From Mesorhizobium loti (GTDB lineage Bacteria > Pseudomonadota > Alphaproteobacteria > Rhizobiales > Rhizobiaceae), in NCBI RefSeq assembly GCF_013170705.1, contig NZ_CP033334.1:3883501-3947500 (forward strand): 64,000 nucleotides of DNA, given 5' to 3'. Within the stretch, counting starts at the first letter, position 1; each line of letters starts with the position of its first letter. A program made the translations under genes and the position numbers. The notes below the pieces were generated by a model. That model was not told the origin of the DNA. It ran no database searches and worked only from the letters and a program-made list of their open reading frames with translations. Shown here one piece after another: positions 28,595 to 38,911 of the stretch.

Positions 28595-31405
28595 ATGTCC
28601 ATAGCCCGAGGTCCGAGAGGCCTGATGCGCGTTGCGGCTTCGATGCTGGCGATGTTGATCGTCGCGCTGTCTATGCCGAAGGCATACGCCCAGACGACAA
28701 GCCAGCCGGGCCAACAGCACCCATCGGACGGCCAGGCCGCGCTGGCCGCCCGCATCGACGCTGCCTACAGACTGATGATGGACGCGGGACGCTTCGACGA
28801 AGGCTATGCGCAATTGCGGGCAGCGCTGCTCGCCACCGCCAGAAGCGACCTCTACGAATTCACCGTGGAGAGTTACTCGAACGCGGGCGCGACTTTCCTC
28901 AACAACCAGATCCTCGACGAAGCCGAGGAGATTTTTGCCGAGGGGCTGAAGACAAGGGCCATGCGGCAGGATGTCGCCAAGCGCGCCGACTTTTATCTCA
29001 ACTACGCAATGCTGAAGCAGGCGGAGAAGGATTATCAGGGCTTCGTGTCAATGTGCGCGACAGCCACCAACTTGTACGCCCACTATCACGGCAAGGAGTC
29101 GCAGGAACTCCTGTATGCCAACGACGTGTTGGCGACCGGGGTCGCGGCGTTCGGTCAGATCGCTTCAGCCATCAACATCGAGCAGCGCAATCTGAAGTTG
29201 GCCGAGCAGGTAACCGGTACCGATGATCGTTTCATCTGGAAACTGCAGAACAATCTGGCCGACATGCTGCGCCAGATGGGAGCTCCGACACGCGCCTTGC
29301 ACTATGATCTGGCCGTTCTGGAGAAGCGGATCGGCTACTACGGCCCGGACCACTTCAACGTTCTGGTCAGCGCCAACAACACCGCGCAGGACTATCTGGA
29401 CCTTGGCAAATACGACGAGGCCTTGCGCCACTTCCAGCAGAACCGGGACATTGCCGTCGTTCTCAAGCAGGAAGGCAATCTGGTCGAACAGGCCGATGCT
29501 TGGGTGCTCTATACCAGGGTGCTCTCTGGTGTGCAGCCGCTCGATCAGCCAACGCTGGCACAGTTGCGGCAACTGACCACCGACCCGAACTATCCCGAGA
29601 TACTGGCAATCAAGATCGCCAACCTGCTGGCCGCGCATTTCACTGCCGTGGGCGACACCGAAAGCAGCATGGCCCAACTCGAACGGGCCTATAGCGTCGC
29701 CGGATCGACTTACGGGGTGGTGCATCCGCTGACATTTGCCGCGCGCCAGGCGATGGCCAATCTCAAGGCAAGGAGGAATCCTGCCGCCGCGGCCGCCGAT
29801 TTCGCTGCTCTCGACGATGACATGCTGCGTTGGAATTGGTTCCAGGTGAGCACATCAGGCAATCCCGTCGTTGCCGAGGCGAGCCGCGCCCTGGCCGACG
29901 ACATGCTCTACGACTATGCGCGCCTCGCAAAGGACAATGCGTCGGTGGTGCCGGCGTTTGCCGAAGCCGTGCGCCGCTGGCCGACGCTTGAAAATAAAAA
30001 ACGCGACCTGTTGCGCAGGCTATACCGCCTGATCGATCCGAACGATCTGGAGACACGGCACTTGATCGAGGCCGGGATCCGGCTGTCCCTGGCCTATCAG
30101 GAGGCGGCTTCCAGTGGTGACAGTTCCGATGATCCGGGTGCGGTGCAGCCCGACCAGGTTGAGGCGGCGTACCAGAAGGCCATCGCCAAAGCCATGGCCA
30201 AGTACAGTTTCAGCCAGGGCCTGGTGGACAAGCCGCTACCTTCTGCCGGCACCCTGCTGAAGCCAAACCAGGCGCTGATCGATTACTTCATCACCCGCAA
30301 GTGGCGGGCGGATCGGGAGAGCGCCGAACCGCTGGAAGACGAGCGCCTCTATGCGATCGTCACGCGCAAGGACCAGCAGCCGCGCCTCTACGATCTCGGC
30401 GATCCGCGCAGGCTCATCCCGGCCGCTCGCGAAACACGCATGGCAAACCTGAGGTCGACGCGTTCCGCGCAGGAGCGCGGTGCCGTGACGTTGGTCGACC
30501 TGAACGCCACATTCACCGGGCTTTATGCCGGTCTGATCGGACCGCTGGAGCCGTCGCTCGGTGGCGCCGACACGCTCTTCGTGGTGCCGGACGGCAAACT
30601 GTTTTCGGTGCCGTTCCCCCTGCTGCAGGACGGCAAGGGCGCGACGCTTGATGACCGCTTCGCCGTGCGCATGCTGACGCGGCCGGAATCGCTGCTGAAC
30701 GCCGGCGTCGGCCAGAGTCTTCCCAGGACCGGCAGAGCCCTGCTGGCCGGCGGGTTGGACTATGCGCGAGGTCCCGAAAAGGGGGCGGAGCCGTTGCCGG
30801 GCACCCGCAAGGAGGTGGATGCGATCGCCTCGATCCTGCGCGCCGATGACTATTCGGTCCATATGCTGACCGGAACGGCGGCCAGGGAGCGGACGCTGCG
30901 CGAGGCTATGGAGCAGGCGACGGTCGCGCATCTGGCCACCCACGGCGCTTATCGTGACGAGAAAGAGGGCGGGGTGGGCGGCGTGAACGCCCTTTGGCAG
31001 AGCCAGGTCGTGCTGTCGCAAGCCGGAGACCGGCAGTCGATGAAACGTGACGATGATGACGGCCGGCTCTATGGCATGGAGCTGATGAGCTGGGATCTGT
31101 CGGGGCTCGACCTGCTTGTCCTGTCCGCTTGTGAGACGGCGCGAGGCCAGGAGACATTCGTCGGTGGCTTGCGTGGCCTGCCGACGGCAATCAACATCGC
31201 CGGCGCCAAGCGCTCGTTGCTGACGCTGTGGCCGGTGGACGACGCCGGTACCGCCGCCTTCATGGTCGGGTTCTACCGTTATCTTGCCGACGGACAGACC
31301 TATCCGGAAGCACTTCGCCAGACCCGCCGCGATGCCCGCGCAGGCAAGATACCGGGCGCCCAGGATCCGAGGGTCTGGGCCGCCTTTGTCATGTTCGAGA
31401 ACTGA
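28595..31405 (+). CDS. Secreted TPR-CHAT domain protein (caspase-like peptidase fold)
   Basis: A 936-residue protein with an N-terminal signal peptide (hydrophobic core ASMLAMLIVALSM, likely cleavage after AYA-Q), a long alpha-helical tetratricopeptide region (about 70-400), and a C-terminal CHAT domain (about 600-930). The catalytic dyad is intact: H783 in HLATHG and C846 in LSACETA. CHAT proteins are clan CD cysteine peptidases related to caspases and separase. Being exported with TPRs suggests a periplasmic or surface protease that recognises a protein partner. The start could instead be ATG 28625, or the longer frame from 28541 which overlaps the monooxygenase. No partner gene is recognisable nearby. 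Confidence 0.85.
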   Translation: MSIARGPRGLMRVAASMLAMLIVALSMPKAYAQTTSQPGQQHPSDGQAALAARIDAAYRLMMDAGRFDEGYAQLRAALLATARSDLYEFTVESYSNAGATFLNNQILDEAEEIFAEGLKTRAMRQDVAKRADFYLNYAMLKQAEKDYQGFVSMCATATNLYAHYHGKESQELLYANDVLATGVAAFGQIASAINIEQRNLKLAEQVTGTDDRFIWKLQNNLADMLRQMGAPTRALHYDLAVLEKRIGYYGPDHFNVLVSANNTAQDYLDLGKYDEALRHFQQNRDIAVVLKQEGNLVEQADAWVLYTRVLSGVQPLDQPTLAQLRQLTTDPNYPEILAIKIANLLAAHFTAVGDTESSMAQLERAYSVAGSTYGVVHPLTFAARQAMANLKARRNPAAAAADFAALDDDMLRWNWFQVSTSGNPVVAEASRALADDMLYDYARLAKDNASVVPAFAEAVRRWPTLENKKRDLLRRLYRLIDPNDLETRHLIEAGIRLSLAYQEAASSGDSSDDPGAVQPDQVEAAYQKAIAKAMAKYSFSQGLVDKPLPSAGTLLKPNQALIDYFITRKWRADRESAEPLEDERLYAIVTRKDQQPRLYDLGDPRRLIPAARETRMANLRSTRSAQERGAVTLVDLNATFTGLYAGLIGPLEPSLGGADTLFVVPDGKLFSVPFPLLQDGKGATLDDRFAVRMLTRPESLLNAGVGQSLPRTGRALLAGGLDYARGPEKGAEPLPGTRKEVDAIASILRADDYSVHMLTGTAARERTLREAMEQATVAHLATHGAYRDEKEGGVGGVNALWQSQVVLSQAGDRQSMKRDDDDGRLYGMELMSWDLSGLDLLVLSACETARGQETFVGGLRGLPTAINIAGAKRSLLTLWPVDDAGTAAFMVGFYRYLADGQTYPEALRQTRRDARAGKIPGAQDPRVWAAFVMFEN

Positions 31406-31438
31406 GGCCGCTCAAGGCGAGTGATTGCTCGCGGGCGC

Positions 31439-32170
31439 TCACGCGGATCGCGCCAACGCAAATGATCCGGCTGCATCGCTTCGGCGGATGAGGCTCGACA
31501 GGAAAGATCCCTTCGCTTGCAGGAAGGCATGCAGGCGTTGCGGATAGTCCGGCGCCACGGCGTTCCTGATCGACGGTCGATCATTCAAGGCTTTCCGCCA
31601 GGCCTGGACGCGCGGCTTGCCGTCCAGGATGCCGAAATCGCCGATCCGGTCGAAAGCGTCTAGGTATCTGAAAATCGGCCCGTACACCGCATCGACGAGC
31701 GAGAACCGGTTGCCGGCGAACCATGGGCCGCTCCGGTCGGCGTTGTCAGCGAGTTCGGCTTCGAGGCGCTCAAACATGGCGGATAGCGCACCGGATTCGG
31801 CAAGGAAGCCGGCTTCGGCCGGGGCTGAATAGAAGCGACCGATGGCGTTGAGGATGGCCGAGCCGTATTCGATCCAGGCACGGTGCCGGGCACGGGCGTA
31901 GGGATCGGCCGGGTGGAGAGCGCCGGCCTGCGTTTCCTCCAGGAATTCGAGGATGACCGCGGATTCGAAGACCATAGTCTCCTTGCCATCTTGCTGAACG
32001 CGCAGCAGCGGCACCTTGCCGAGCGGCGAGATCGCCTTGAACCACACAGGCTTGTCGGCGAGGTCGATGTCGACGCGTTCGAACGGCACGCCTTTCTCGG
32101 CCAGCGAGATCGCGGCGCGTTGGACATAGGGGCACAGAGGATGGCTGACGAGAACGAGTTTGTCGGACAT
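31439..32170 (-). CDS. Glutathione S-transferase family protein
   Basis: A 243-residue GST: N-terminal thioredoxin-like domain starting LVLVSHPLCPYVQRAAISL, where C12 in HPLCPYV suggests an omega-like cysteine GST, and a C-terminal helical domain. The start at 32170 is preceded by GGCAAATC; the longer frame upstream runs through the operator repeats and is rejected. Divergent from a MarR regulator with three palindromes between them, so it is probably induced by an electrophile or oxidant sensed by that protein. Confidence 0.88.
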   Translation of the reverse strand: MSDKLVLVSHPLCPYVQRAAISLAEKGVPFERVDIDLADKPVWFKAISPLGKVPLLRVQQDGKETMVFESAVILEFLEETQAGALHPADPYARARHRAWIEYGSAILNAIGRFYSAPAEAGFLAESGALSAMFERLEAELADNADRSGPWFAGNRFSLVDAVYGPIFRYLDAFDRIGDFGILDGKPRVQAWRKALNDRPSIRNAVAPDYPQRLHAFLQAKGSFLSSLIRRSDAAGSFALARSA

Positions 32171-32190
32171 GATTTGCCTTTCGATAGTCA

Positions 32191-32249
32191 ATGCAATTGC
32201 ATCTATGTAGATGCATATGCATTGATCGTCAAGCTTGATGCATTTGCAT
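32191..32249. promoter_or_regulatory. Three ATGCA-N2-TGCAT palindromes between GST and marR-like gene
   Basis: Perfect 12-base palindromes at 32191-32202, 32211-32222 and 32238-32249, with centres 20 and 27 bases apart. They fill the divergent promoter region and are the obvious MarR operator sites; more than one dimer probably binds. Confidence 0.7.
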
Positions 32250-32269
32250 CTATCGCCTAAAGGTAGGCC

Positions 32270-32728
32270 ATGACCGAGAAAGCCACGCCTTCGCCGGAGG
32301 CCATCAAGGCCTGGGCTCGCCTGATGCGTGTTTCGCGCCAATTGGTGGAGCGTGCCGAAGACGCCCTGAAAGAGGGCGGCCTGCCGCCGCTTGCCTGGTA
32401 CGATGTGCTGCATGAGCTGGCCGAGGCGGGCGAGGGCGGGTTGAGGCCATTTCAATTGATCGAGCGCACCCTGTTTGCGCAGTACAACATTTCGCGGCTA
32501 CTGGCGCGGCTTGAGGCCGACGGCCAGGTCGAGAAGCTGCCGGTGGCGGACGATGGCCGCGGCCAGACCATCCGCATCACAGCCAAGGGGCGCGAGACGC
32601 GCCGCCGGATGTGGGCCGTTTACGGGCGGTCGATCGCCGAACTGGTTGGCGCCAGGCTTTCACCGGACGAGCTGAAAACGGTGTCGGCCCTGCTTGGCCG
32701 GCTGCGTCATCCGCCTGCCGGCGATTGA
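32270..32728 (+). CDS. MarR-family transcriptional regulator
   Basis: A 152-residue MarR protein with the winged helix at about 45-110 (LIERTLFAQYNISRLLARLEADGQVEKLPVADDGRGQTIRITAKG). A conserved D-x-R-like wing (DDGRGQ) is present. Start ATG at 32270 after AAAGGTAGG. Divergent from a glutathione S-transferase and very likely the repressor of both through the three upstream palindromes. Confidence 0.9.
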   Translation: MTEKATPSPEAIKAWARLMRVSRQLVERAEDALKEGGLPPLAWYDVLHELAEAGEGGLRPFQLIERTLFAQYNISRLLARLEADGQVEKLPVADDGRGQTIRITAKGRETRRRMWAVYGRSIAELVGARLSPDELKTVSALLGRLRHPPAGD

Positions 32729-32816
32729 GCATGGGCGCTGCGCGCGTTTCGCGGATACTAGCGGATATTTTCGTCATATCCCCTTGCGCCGAGTATCGGA
32801 TTGCGCAATATGCCGA

Positions 32817-32831
32817 ACCGTAACGTACGGT
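32817..32831. promoter_or_regulatory. Palindrome upstream of the TetR gene
   Basis: ACCGTA-ACG-TACGGT, perfect 6-base arms with 3-base spacer, 49 bases before the TetR start. Consistent with an autoregulatory TetR operator. Confidence 0.45.
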
Positions 32832-32880
32832 ACGGCTTCCGGGTGACCCCAAGGCCTCTACCTGTGAACAGGAACAAAGC

Positions 32881-33540
32881 GTGTTGCTGGCAAACGCCGA
32901 CATCGACAACAGCCAGGCGCTGACGGAGCGGCAGAAGGCCGTTCTGGATGCGGCGTTGCGGCTGCTGGTCGAGGAGGGCGATCATCTGACCATGACCGCC
33001 GTGGCGCGGCGGGCCAGTTGCTCCAAGGAAACGCTGTACAAGTGGTTTGGCGACCGTGACGGGCTGCTGACGGCGACCGTGCAGTGGCAGGCCTCCAAGG
33101 TGCGCGTGGCTTCCGTCGACCGCAAGGGGCTCGACCTTGCCTCGCTGACGGCAAGCCTCGAGCGCTTCGCCTCCGACTGGCTCAAGGTGATCTCCAGCGA
33201 CACCTCGATCGCGCTCAACCGGGTGGCGGTCGGTCATGCCGGGTCGGGCAAGGACAATCTCGGCGCTGTTGTGCTGGAAAACGGCCGTTTCGCGCTGGCG
33301 AAGCGGCTGAAGCCGGTGCTCGAGGCGGGGCGTCAGGCCGGGCTTTTGGAATTCACGGATGCCGAGACGGCGTTCCGTACCTTTTTCGGGCTGGTCGCCC
33401 GCGACGTGCAGATCCGTCTGCTGCTAGGCGACCGGCTGGAATTGACTGAGGCGGCGATCGGCGGCGATGCCGCGCGGGCGACGCAGCAGTTTCTCGCTCT
33501 TCATGGAGCAAAAACCGGCCGCAAGGCCTCTGATTTATAA
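32881..33540 (+). CDS. TetR-family regulator upstream of ilvC
   Basis: A 219-residue TetR/AcrR-type regulator: N-terminal helix-turn-helix (TMTAVARRASCSKETLYKWFGDRDGL, about 35-65) and a C-terminal ligand domain with a TetR_C_7-like end. GTG start at 32881 with an AGGAAC site. It ends only 18 bases before ilvC on the same strand, so the two may be cotranscribed; whether it regulates branched-chain synthesis is open. Confidence 0.88.
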   Translation: MLLANADIDNSQALTERQKAVLDAALRLLVEEGDHLTMTAVARRASCSKETLYKWFGDRDGLLTATVQWQASKVRVASVDRKGLDLASLTASLERFASDWLKVISSDTSIALNRVAVGHAGSGKDNLGAVVLENGRFALAKRLKPVLEAGRQAGLLEFTDAETAFRTFFGLVARDVQIRLLLGDRLELTEAAIGGDAARATQQFLALHGAKTGRKASDL

Positions 33541-34682
<1,142 letters not shown>

Positions 34683-34691
34683 CTCGACAAT

Positions 34692-34719
34692 AAAAACGGC
34701 GCCGTGAGGCGCCGTTTTT
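34692..34719. terminator. Bidirectional intrinsic terminator
   Basis: Perfect 12-base-pair stem AAAAACGGCGCC / GGCGCCGTTTTT with GTGA loop; A tract on one side and T tract on the other make it work for ilvC (+) and for the converging BA14K gene (-). Confidence 0.85.
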
Positions 34720-34742
34720 CATTTCCGGATCGTCCAGCCAAC

Positions 34743-35306
34743 TTACCTATAGGGCGACCAGCACTGCTGGCGGGGACCGTTATAGGGCTGGAACGTGTTG
34801 TCCCAGGCGCGATACGACCGGTAGCGGTTGTAGCACCATTGCACATGGGCGTTGGAAAGCCGTCCGGCGCGATAATAGCGGCGCGGCGGCGGCGCATAGT
34901 AATCGTAGTTGTTGTAGTTGTTGTACATGCTGCCAAGGCCGAGCCCCAGGCCCAGGCCAAGGACCGCGGCGGCGCCGTCATCATAGTAGCCGCCGTGGTA
35001 GTGGCGGCGGCCATGGCGCCAGCGCCAGTTGTCGCCGCCGTTCCAGTTGCCGCCACCATTCCAGTGCCGGTTTCCGTTCCAATGGCCCGACCGGCGCCAG
35101 CGCCAGTCATCGTTGAAGCCACGGTTATTGTTGTTGCCGCCGGCCCAGCTGTCGCGAACCGGCGTGACCGTCGGCGCCGCGGTGCTCGTGGGAAGCGACA
35201 GGTCCGGCTGCAGGATCGGTCCGGCGGCGGACGGCGCCGTGATGCCGGAGACGATGCCAAGGGCTATCAGCCCGGACTTGATGGTGGAAGAAAAGAGCGA
35301 GTTCAT
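34743..35306 (-). CDS. BA14K-family exported protein
   Basis: A 187-residue exported protein: N-terminal signal peptide ([19 protein letters not shown]), a low-complexity middle rich in Asn, Gly, Trp and His (repeats of HWNGxxNWNG type), a glycine-leucine run ([10 protein letters not shown]), and the C-terminal BA14K domain with [19 protein letters not shown] and a second cysteine (QQCWSPYR). BA14K proteins are found in Hyphomicrobiales and were first described as Brucella immunoreactive/lectin-like antigens. Start at 35306 chosen for the signal peptide. Confidence 0.85.
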   Translation of the reverse strand: MNSLFSSTIKSGLIALGIVSGITAPSAAGPILQPDLSLPTSTAAPTVTPVRDSWAGGNNNNRGFNDDWRWRRSGHWNGNRHWNGGGNWNGGDNWRWRHGRRHYHGGYYDDGAAAVLGLGLGLGLGSMYNNYNNYDYYAPPPRRYYRAGRLSNAHVQWCYNRYRSYRAWDNTFQPYNGPRQQCWSPYR

Positions 35307-35494
35307 TGCACTCTCCAAGAGATACAGCCCCACGCCTACCCTGGGAATGGGCCCAATGTGGATGTTAGCGTCTGAACGGCGGATGAACGGAAAGGTTCCG
35401 TCAACCATGGCGCGAATGCCGTCAGGACCAACCGATCCCTGCTTGTGGTCCTGCGATCTTGTTTTCTGGCGCTCTTGCAGGCAAAGGTCAGGGC

Positions 35495-36607
35495 ATGTCG
35501 CTGCGCCTTGCCACCTTCAATGTCGAGAACCTGATGAACAGGTTCGATTTTTCCGGCTACCGCAACCAGCTCAACGAGGATCGGACGCTGGCGCTGTTCG
35601 ATATCCAGAGCGAGGCCGAGTACAAGATGCTGGAACAGGCCCGCGCCATCGCGCAGTCCGACGACACGCGCCAGCTCTCGGCGTTGGCGATCGCCGCCAC
35701 CCGGGCCGACATCATCTGCATGCAGGAGGTCGACAATATCGAGGCGCTGAAGGCCTTCGAATATGGCTACCTGTTCAAGATGGTGGGGCAGGGCTACCGG
35801 CAGAAATACACCACATCAGGCAATGATTCGCGCGGCATCGACGTCGCCGTGATGATGCGCAACGAGACCGCGCAGGGACAGCCGATCGAATTCGTGCGCA
35901 TGACCAGCCATGCCTATGTCACCTACGAGCAGTTCGGGCTGCATACGCCGGAACTGGCGGCCCTCGGCAGCCAGGCCAATGAACGCATTTTCCGGCGCGA
36001 CTGCCTGGAAGTCGACATCACCGTGGGCGGCCTGCCGCTGACGCTTTATCTCGTGCATTTCAAGTCGATGGGTCCGGCGCGCAACGGGCTTGACGGACGC
36101 GAGGCGACGATGCCGGTGCGCATGGCCGAGGCGCTGGCCGTGCGCCGGATCATCGAGGAGCGCTTCGGTGGCGACCATGCCGCCGACAAGCGCTGGGCGA
36201 TCTGCGGCGACATGAACGATTACCGGCAGCGCGTGAAGATCGCCGGCGACGATGTCGACGGCTACCGTTTCGAGGTGGTTGACGAGAACCAGTCCTGCAT
36301 CGACGTGCTGACGGCTGGCGGCTTCTGCGAAAATGTCGTCGAGCGGCGGCCGGAAATGAACCGCTGGACCTTCTATCACACACGCGGGCCTGAAGAGCGG
36401 CATCTTTGCCAGCTCGACTACATCCTGCTCTCCAGGGGACTGGCGGCGAAGAATGCCACCGCCGTTCCCGACATCATCCGCAACGGCCAGCCCTGGCGCA
36501 CGATCTTTCCGGCGGGCCAGGAGGTCGAGCGCTTCCCGCGTGCCGGCTGGGACCGGCCGAAAGCGTCCGACCATTGCCCGGTGGCGATCACGCTGGACAT
36601 GGCTTGA
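35495..36607 (+). CDS. Endonuclease/exonuclease/phosphatase-family protein
   Basis: A 370-residue EEP-fold metal-dependent hydrolase. Motifs: ATFNVENL at the start, CMQEVDN with the metal glutamate, GDMNDY and SDHCPVAI with the catalytic aspartate and histidine. Could act on nucleic acid, phosphoinositide-like or nucleotide substrates; no signal peptide. Followed 24 bases later by a NUDIX gene on the same strand, probably cotranscribed. Confidence 0.88.
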   Translation: MSLRLATFNVENLMNRFDFSGYRNQLNEDRTLALFDIQSEAEYKMLEQARAIAQSDDTRQLSALAIAATRADIICMQEVDNIEALKAFEYGYLFKMVGQGYRQKYTTSGNDSRGIDVAVMMRNETAQGQPIEFVRMTSHAYVTYEQFGLHTPELAALGSQANERIFRRDCLEVDITVGGLPLTLYLVHFKSMGPARNGLDGREATMPVRMAEALAVRRIIEERFGGDHAADKRWAICGDMNDYRQRVKIAGDDVDGYRFEVVDENQSCIDVLTAGGFCENVVERRPEMNRWTFYHTRGPEERHLCQLDYILLSRGLAAKNATAVPDIIRNGQPWRTIFPAGQEVERFPRAGWDRPKASDHCPVAITLDMA

Positions 36608-36631
36608 TAAAGGGACTGGGGCTTGATTGGC

Positions 36632-37345
36632 ATGAGTTTCGACCTGCCGCGCAATGTCATCCTGGCGGTCGATGCCGTCGACGTCCGGCTCGACCCCGGC
36701 CCGCATCCTTTCGCCAAGGATAATGCGGCGGCGATCGCCGAGAACTGGCAGCGCGAGATGGCAGCCAATCCCGCGCTGTTCGACGGCACGGTGGTGCTGC
36801 TGTCGCAACTTGCCTGGCGCGACAACCGCCTCGTCGGCCGCTGCCATGCGGTCAACTACTCCACCTTCATGCTCTGGCGGAAGCGGCCGGAGAATTCCGG
36901 CGCCGAGCACGCCTATGCCCATGCCGTGCTGGTGGCGGGCGACAATGCGCTGGTGGCGATCCGCATGGGGCCGCGGACGGTCAATGCCGGCCGTGTCTAT
37001 TTCGCCGCCGGCTCGTTCGAGCCTGTCGATTTCCACGACGGGATGGTCGATGTCGATTTCAACATGATCCGCGAGGTGCGCGAAGAGACCGGTATCGACC
37101 TGACGGATGCCAGACGCGGCGTGCGCTGGCACGCCCTGTCGACAGCAAGCGGCACGGTGATCTTCCGCCGCTATCATGTCGATGACCCGGCCGATGAGGT
37201 CGCGCGCCGGATCTCGGCCTTCGTTGCCGCCGAAACCGATCCGGAGATCGAAGGACCGGTGATCATCCGCCACGCCGCCGACCTGCCGGAGGGGCTGTCG
37301 CCGCACATGAAGCCGCTGATCGAGTGGCATTTCGCCAACAGCTAG
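36632..37345 (+). CDS. NUDIX-fold hydrolase
   Basis: A 237-residue protein with a NUDIX helix in MIREVREETGIDL around residues 145-157 and the preceding glycine in AAGSFEP; the spacing between the glycine and the REVREE core is wider than the classical box, so catalytic competence is likely but not certain. An N-terminal extension of about 100 residues (KDNAAAIAENWQREMAANPALF) is shared with DUF4743-like NUDIX proteins. Start at 36632; TTG at 36623 is the alternative. Confidence 0.8.
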   Translation: MSFDLPRNVILAVDAVDVRLDPGPHPFAKDNAAAIAENWQREMAANPALFDGTVVLLSQLAWRDNRLVGRCHAVNYSTFMLWRKRPENSGAEHAYAHAVLVAGDNALVAIRMGPRTVNAGRVYFAAGSFEPVDFHDGMVDVDFNMIREVREETGIDLTDARRGVRWHALSTASGTVIFRRYHVDDPADEVARRISAFVAAETDPEIEGPVIIRHAADLPEGLSPHMKPLIEWHFANS

Positions 37346-37346
37346 A

Positions 37347-37597
37347 TTTGTCTCCGTCTTGATTCCGATCTCGCTGCTGGCGATACGCCAGACCTTCTCG
37401 TCGGGATATGTTCCCGTGTTGACCTGGGGTGGCCTGCGCGGCGGCGTTTCGGTGGCGCTGGCGCTGTCCTTGCCGGACAGCGCGGCCAAACCCGTGCTGC
37501 TGCCGCGACCTACGCGGTGGTGACCTTCTCGATCATCGTGCAGGGACTGACGATGAAATGGGTGATCGGCAGGACGACGGACCCGGCCAACGTGTAG
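37347..37597 (+). pseudogene. C-terminal remnant of a CPA1-type Na+/H+ antiporter
   Basis: Reading from 37350 gives a segment with VLTWGGLRGGVSVALALSLP, the hallmark of CPA1 (NhaP-like) antiporters, then a premature stop after a frame change at about 37496-37502. In the other frame the family-like sequence resumes (AATYAVVTFSIIVQGLT) and ends at a TAG at 37597. One missing G (CTGCTG[G]CCGCG) restores a single frame. Only about 80 C-terminal residues remain; the N-terminal three quarters are absent. No start codon or RBS. Confidence 0.75.
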
Positions 37598-37691
37598 CTT
37601 GCCCGGTTTTTCACAGGCCTTGTCGGCGCGGCGTGTGCCCGGCCGCGCAGGCAAGCGCCCCAGGGTTGGGGATAGCCGTTGAAGCTGCTGC

Positions 37692-38909
37692 CTATTCGTG
37701 CCGTAGCGCGTCGATCGGATCGAGCCTGGCGCCGCGCATTGCCGGGAAGAAGCCGAACACCATGCCGATCAGCGCCGAAAAGCCGACGGCGAGCAGAATG
37801 ACGGCCGGGCTCGGCGCAAAGGGTATCGTCAGCGTCAGCGAGGCGAGGCCGGCCAGTGCCAGGCCGATCAGGATGCCGATGATGCCGCCGAGCAGCGACA
37901 GCACCGTCGCCTCGACCAGGAACTGGATGAGGATATGTTTCTCGTGCGCGCCGATGGCGAGCCTGATGCCGATCTCGCGGGTGCGTTCCGTGACCGAGAC
38001 CAGCATGATGTTCATGATGCCGATGCCGCCGACCAGCAGGCTGACGCCGGCGACGGCGCCGAGCATGCCGGTCATCGTGGTGGTGGCGCTGGCCATGGCG
38101 TCGGCGATCTGCGTCATGTCGCGGATCGCGAAATCGCTCTCGCGGTCGGGCGTGATCCGGCGCGCGTCGCGCAAGATGTCCTCGACACGCGGCTGCAATT
38201 CGCTGGTCGGCGTGCGGTCGTCGGCGGCGATGTAGATGTTGTCGATGTCGCGGTTGCCGGCGATGCGGCGCTGATAGGCGTGCAGCGGCATCAGCACCAC
38301 ATTGTCCTGATCCTGTCCGAAGCCCGTATAGCCCTTGGGCTCGAGCAGGCCGATGATCTTGCAGGAGGTGCGGTTGACGCGGATGATCTCGCCCTCCGGG
38401 TCGCCGGCGCCAAAGAACTGCTGGCGCACCGTCTCGCCGATCAGGCAGACGCCGGTGCCCGAGCGGGTTTCGGAATCGCTGAACGGGCGGCCGGACACCA
38501 GCTTCCAGTCGCGTGCGTCGAGATAGGCGCTGTCGGTGCCGGTGACACCGGAGGTCAGGCTTTCGGTGCCGAAGATGACGCGGACCTGCTTCTGCGAGGC
38601 CGGCGAGATGGCGCGCGCGCCGGTCAGATGCGCGACCAGTGCGGCAAGGTCCTTCTCCGCCAGTGGCCGCACCACCTGGTCGAGCCCGCCCGGGCCGCCG
38701 GGACCGGCCGGGCGACCGGCACGGACGACCAGCAGGTTGCTGCCGAGCTTGGAGATGTCGGCCTTGACCTTCTGCGTGGTGCCGGAGCCGATGGTCAGCA
38801 TCGCAATGACGGCGGCGACACCGATGACGATGCCGAGCAACGTCAGGAACGAGCGCAGTACGTTGCGGCGGATCGAGCGCAGCGAGAGGCGGACGGTTTC
38901 CCAGATCAT
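37692..38909 (-). CDS. MacB-like ABC transporter permease
   Basis: A 405-residue permease of the MacB/FtsX type VII class: transmembrane helix near residue 20-45, a large periplasmic MacB_PCD domain (about 45-240), and three C-terminal helices (GMLGAVAGVSLLVGGIGIMNIMLVSVTERTREIGIRLAIGA). Unlike E. coli MacB, the ATPase is a separate polypeptide encoded just upstream; the gap is 2 bases. With the adaptor it should form a tripartite exporter coupling cytoplasmic ATP hydrolysis to periplasmic substrate extrusion. Confidence 0.93.
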   Translation of the reverse strand: MIWETVRLSLRSIRRNVLRSFLTLLGIVIGVAAVIAMLTIGSGTTQKVKADISKLGSNLLVVRAGRPAGPGGPGGLDQVVRPLAEKDLAALVAHLTGARAISPASQKQVRVIFGTESLTSGVTGTDSAYLDARDWKLVSGRPFSDSETRSGTGVCLIGETVRQQFFGAGDPEGEIIRVNRTSCKIIGLLEPKGYTGFGQDQDNVVLMPLHAYQRRIAGNRDIDNIYIAADDRTPTSELQPRVEDILRDARRITPDRESDFAIRDMTQIADAMASATTTMTGMLGAVAGVSLLVGGIGIMNIMLVSVTERTREIGIRLAIGAHEKHILIQFLVEATVLSLLGGIIGILIGLALAGLASLTLTIPFAPSPAVILLAVGFSALIGMVFGFFPAMRGARLDPIDALRHE

Positions 38910-38911
38910 GA

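Noticed and set aside
32750..32770. GCGGATA direct repeats before the TetR gene
   Set aside because: Two short copies only (around 32752 and 32761); could be chance, and the ACCGTA palindrome is a better operator candidate.
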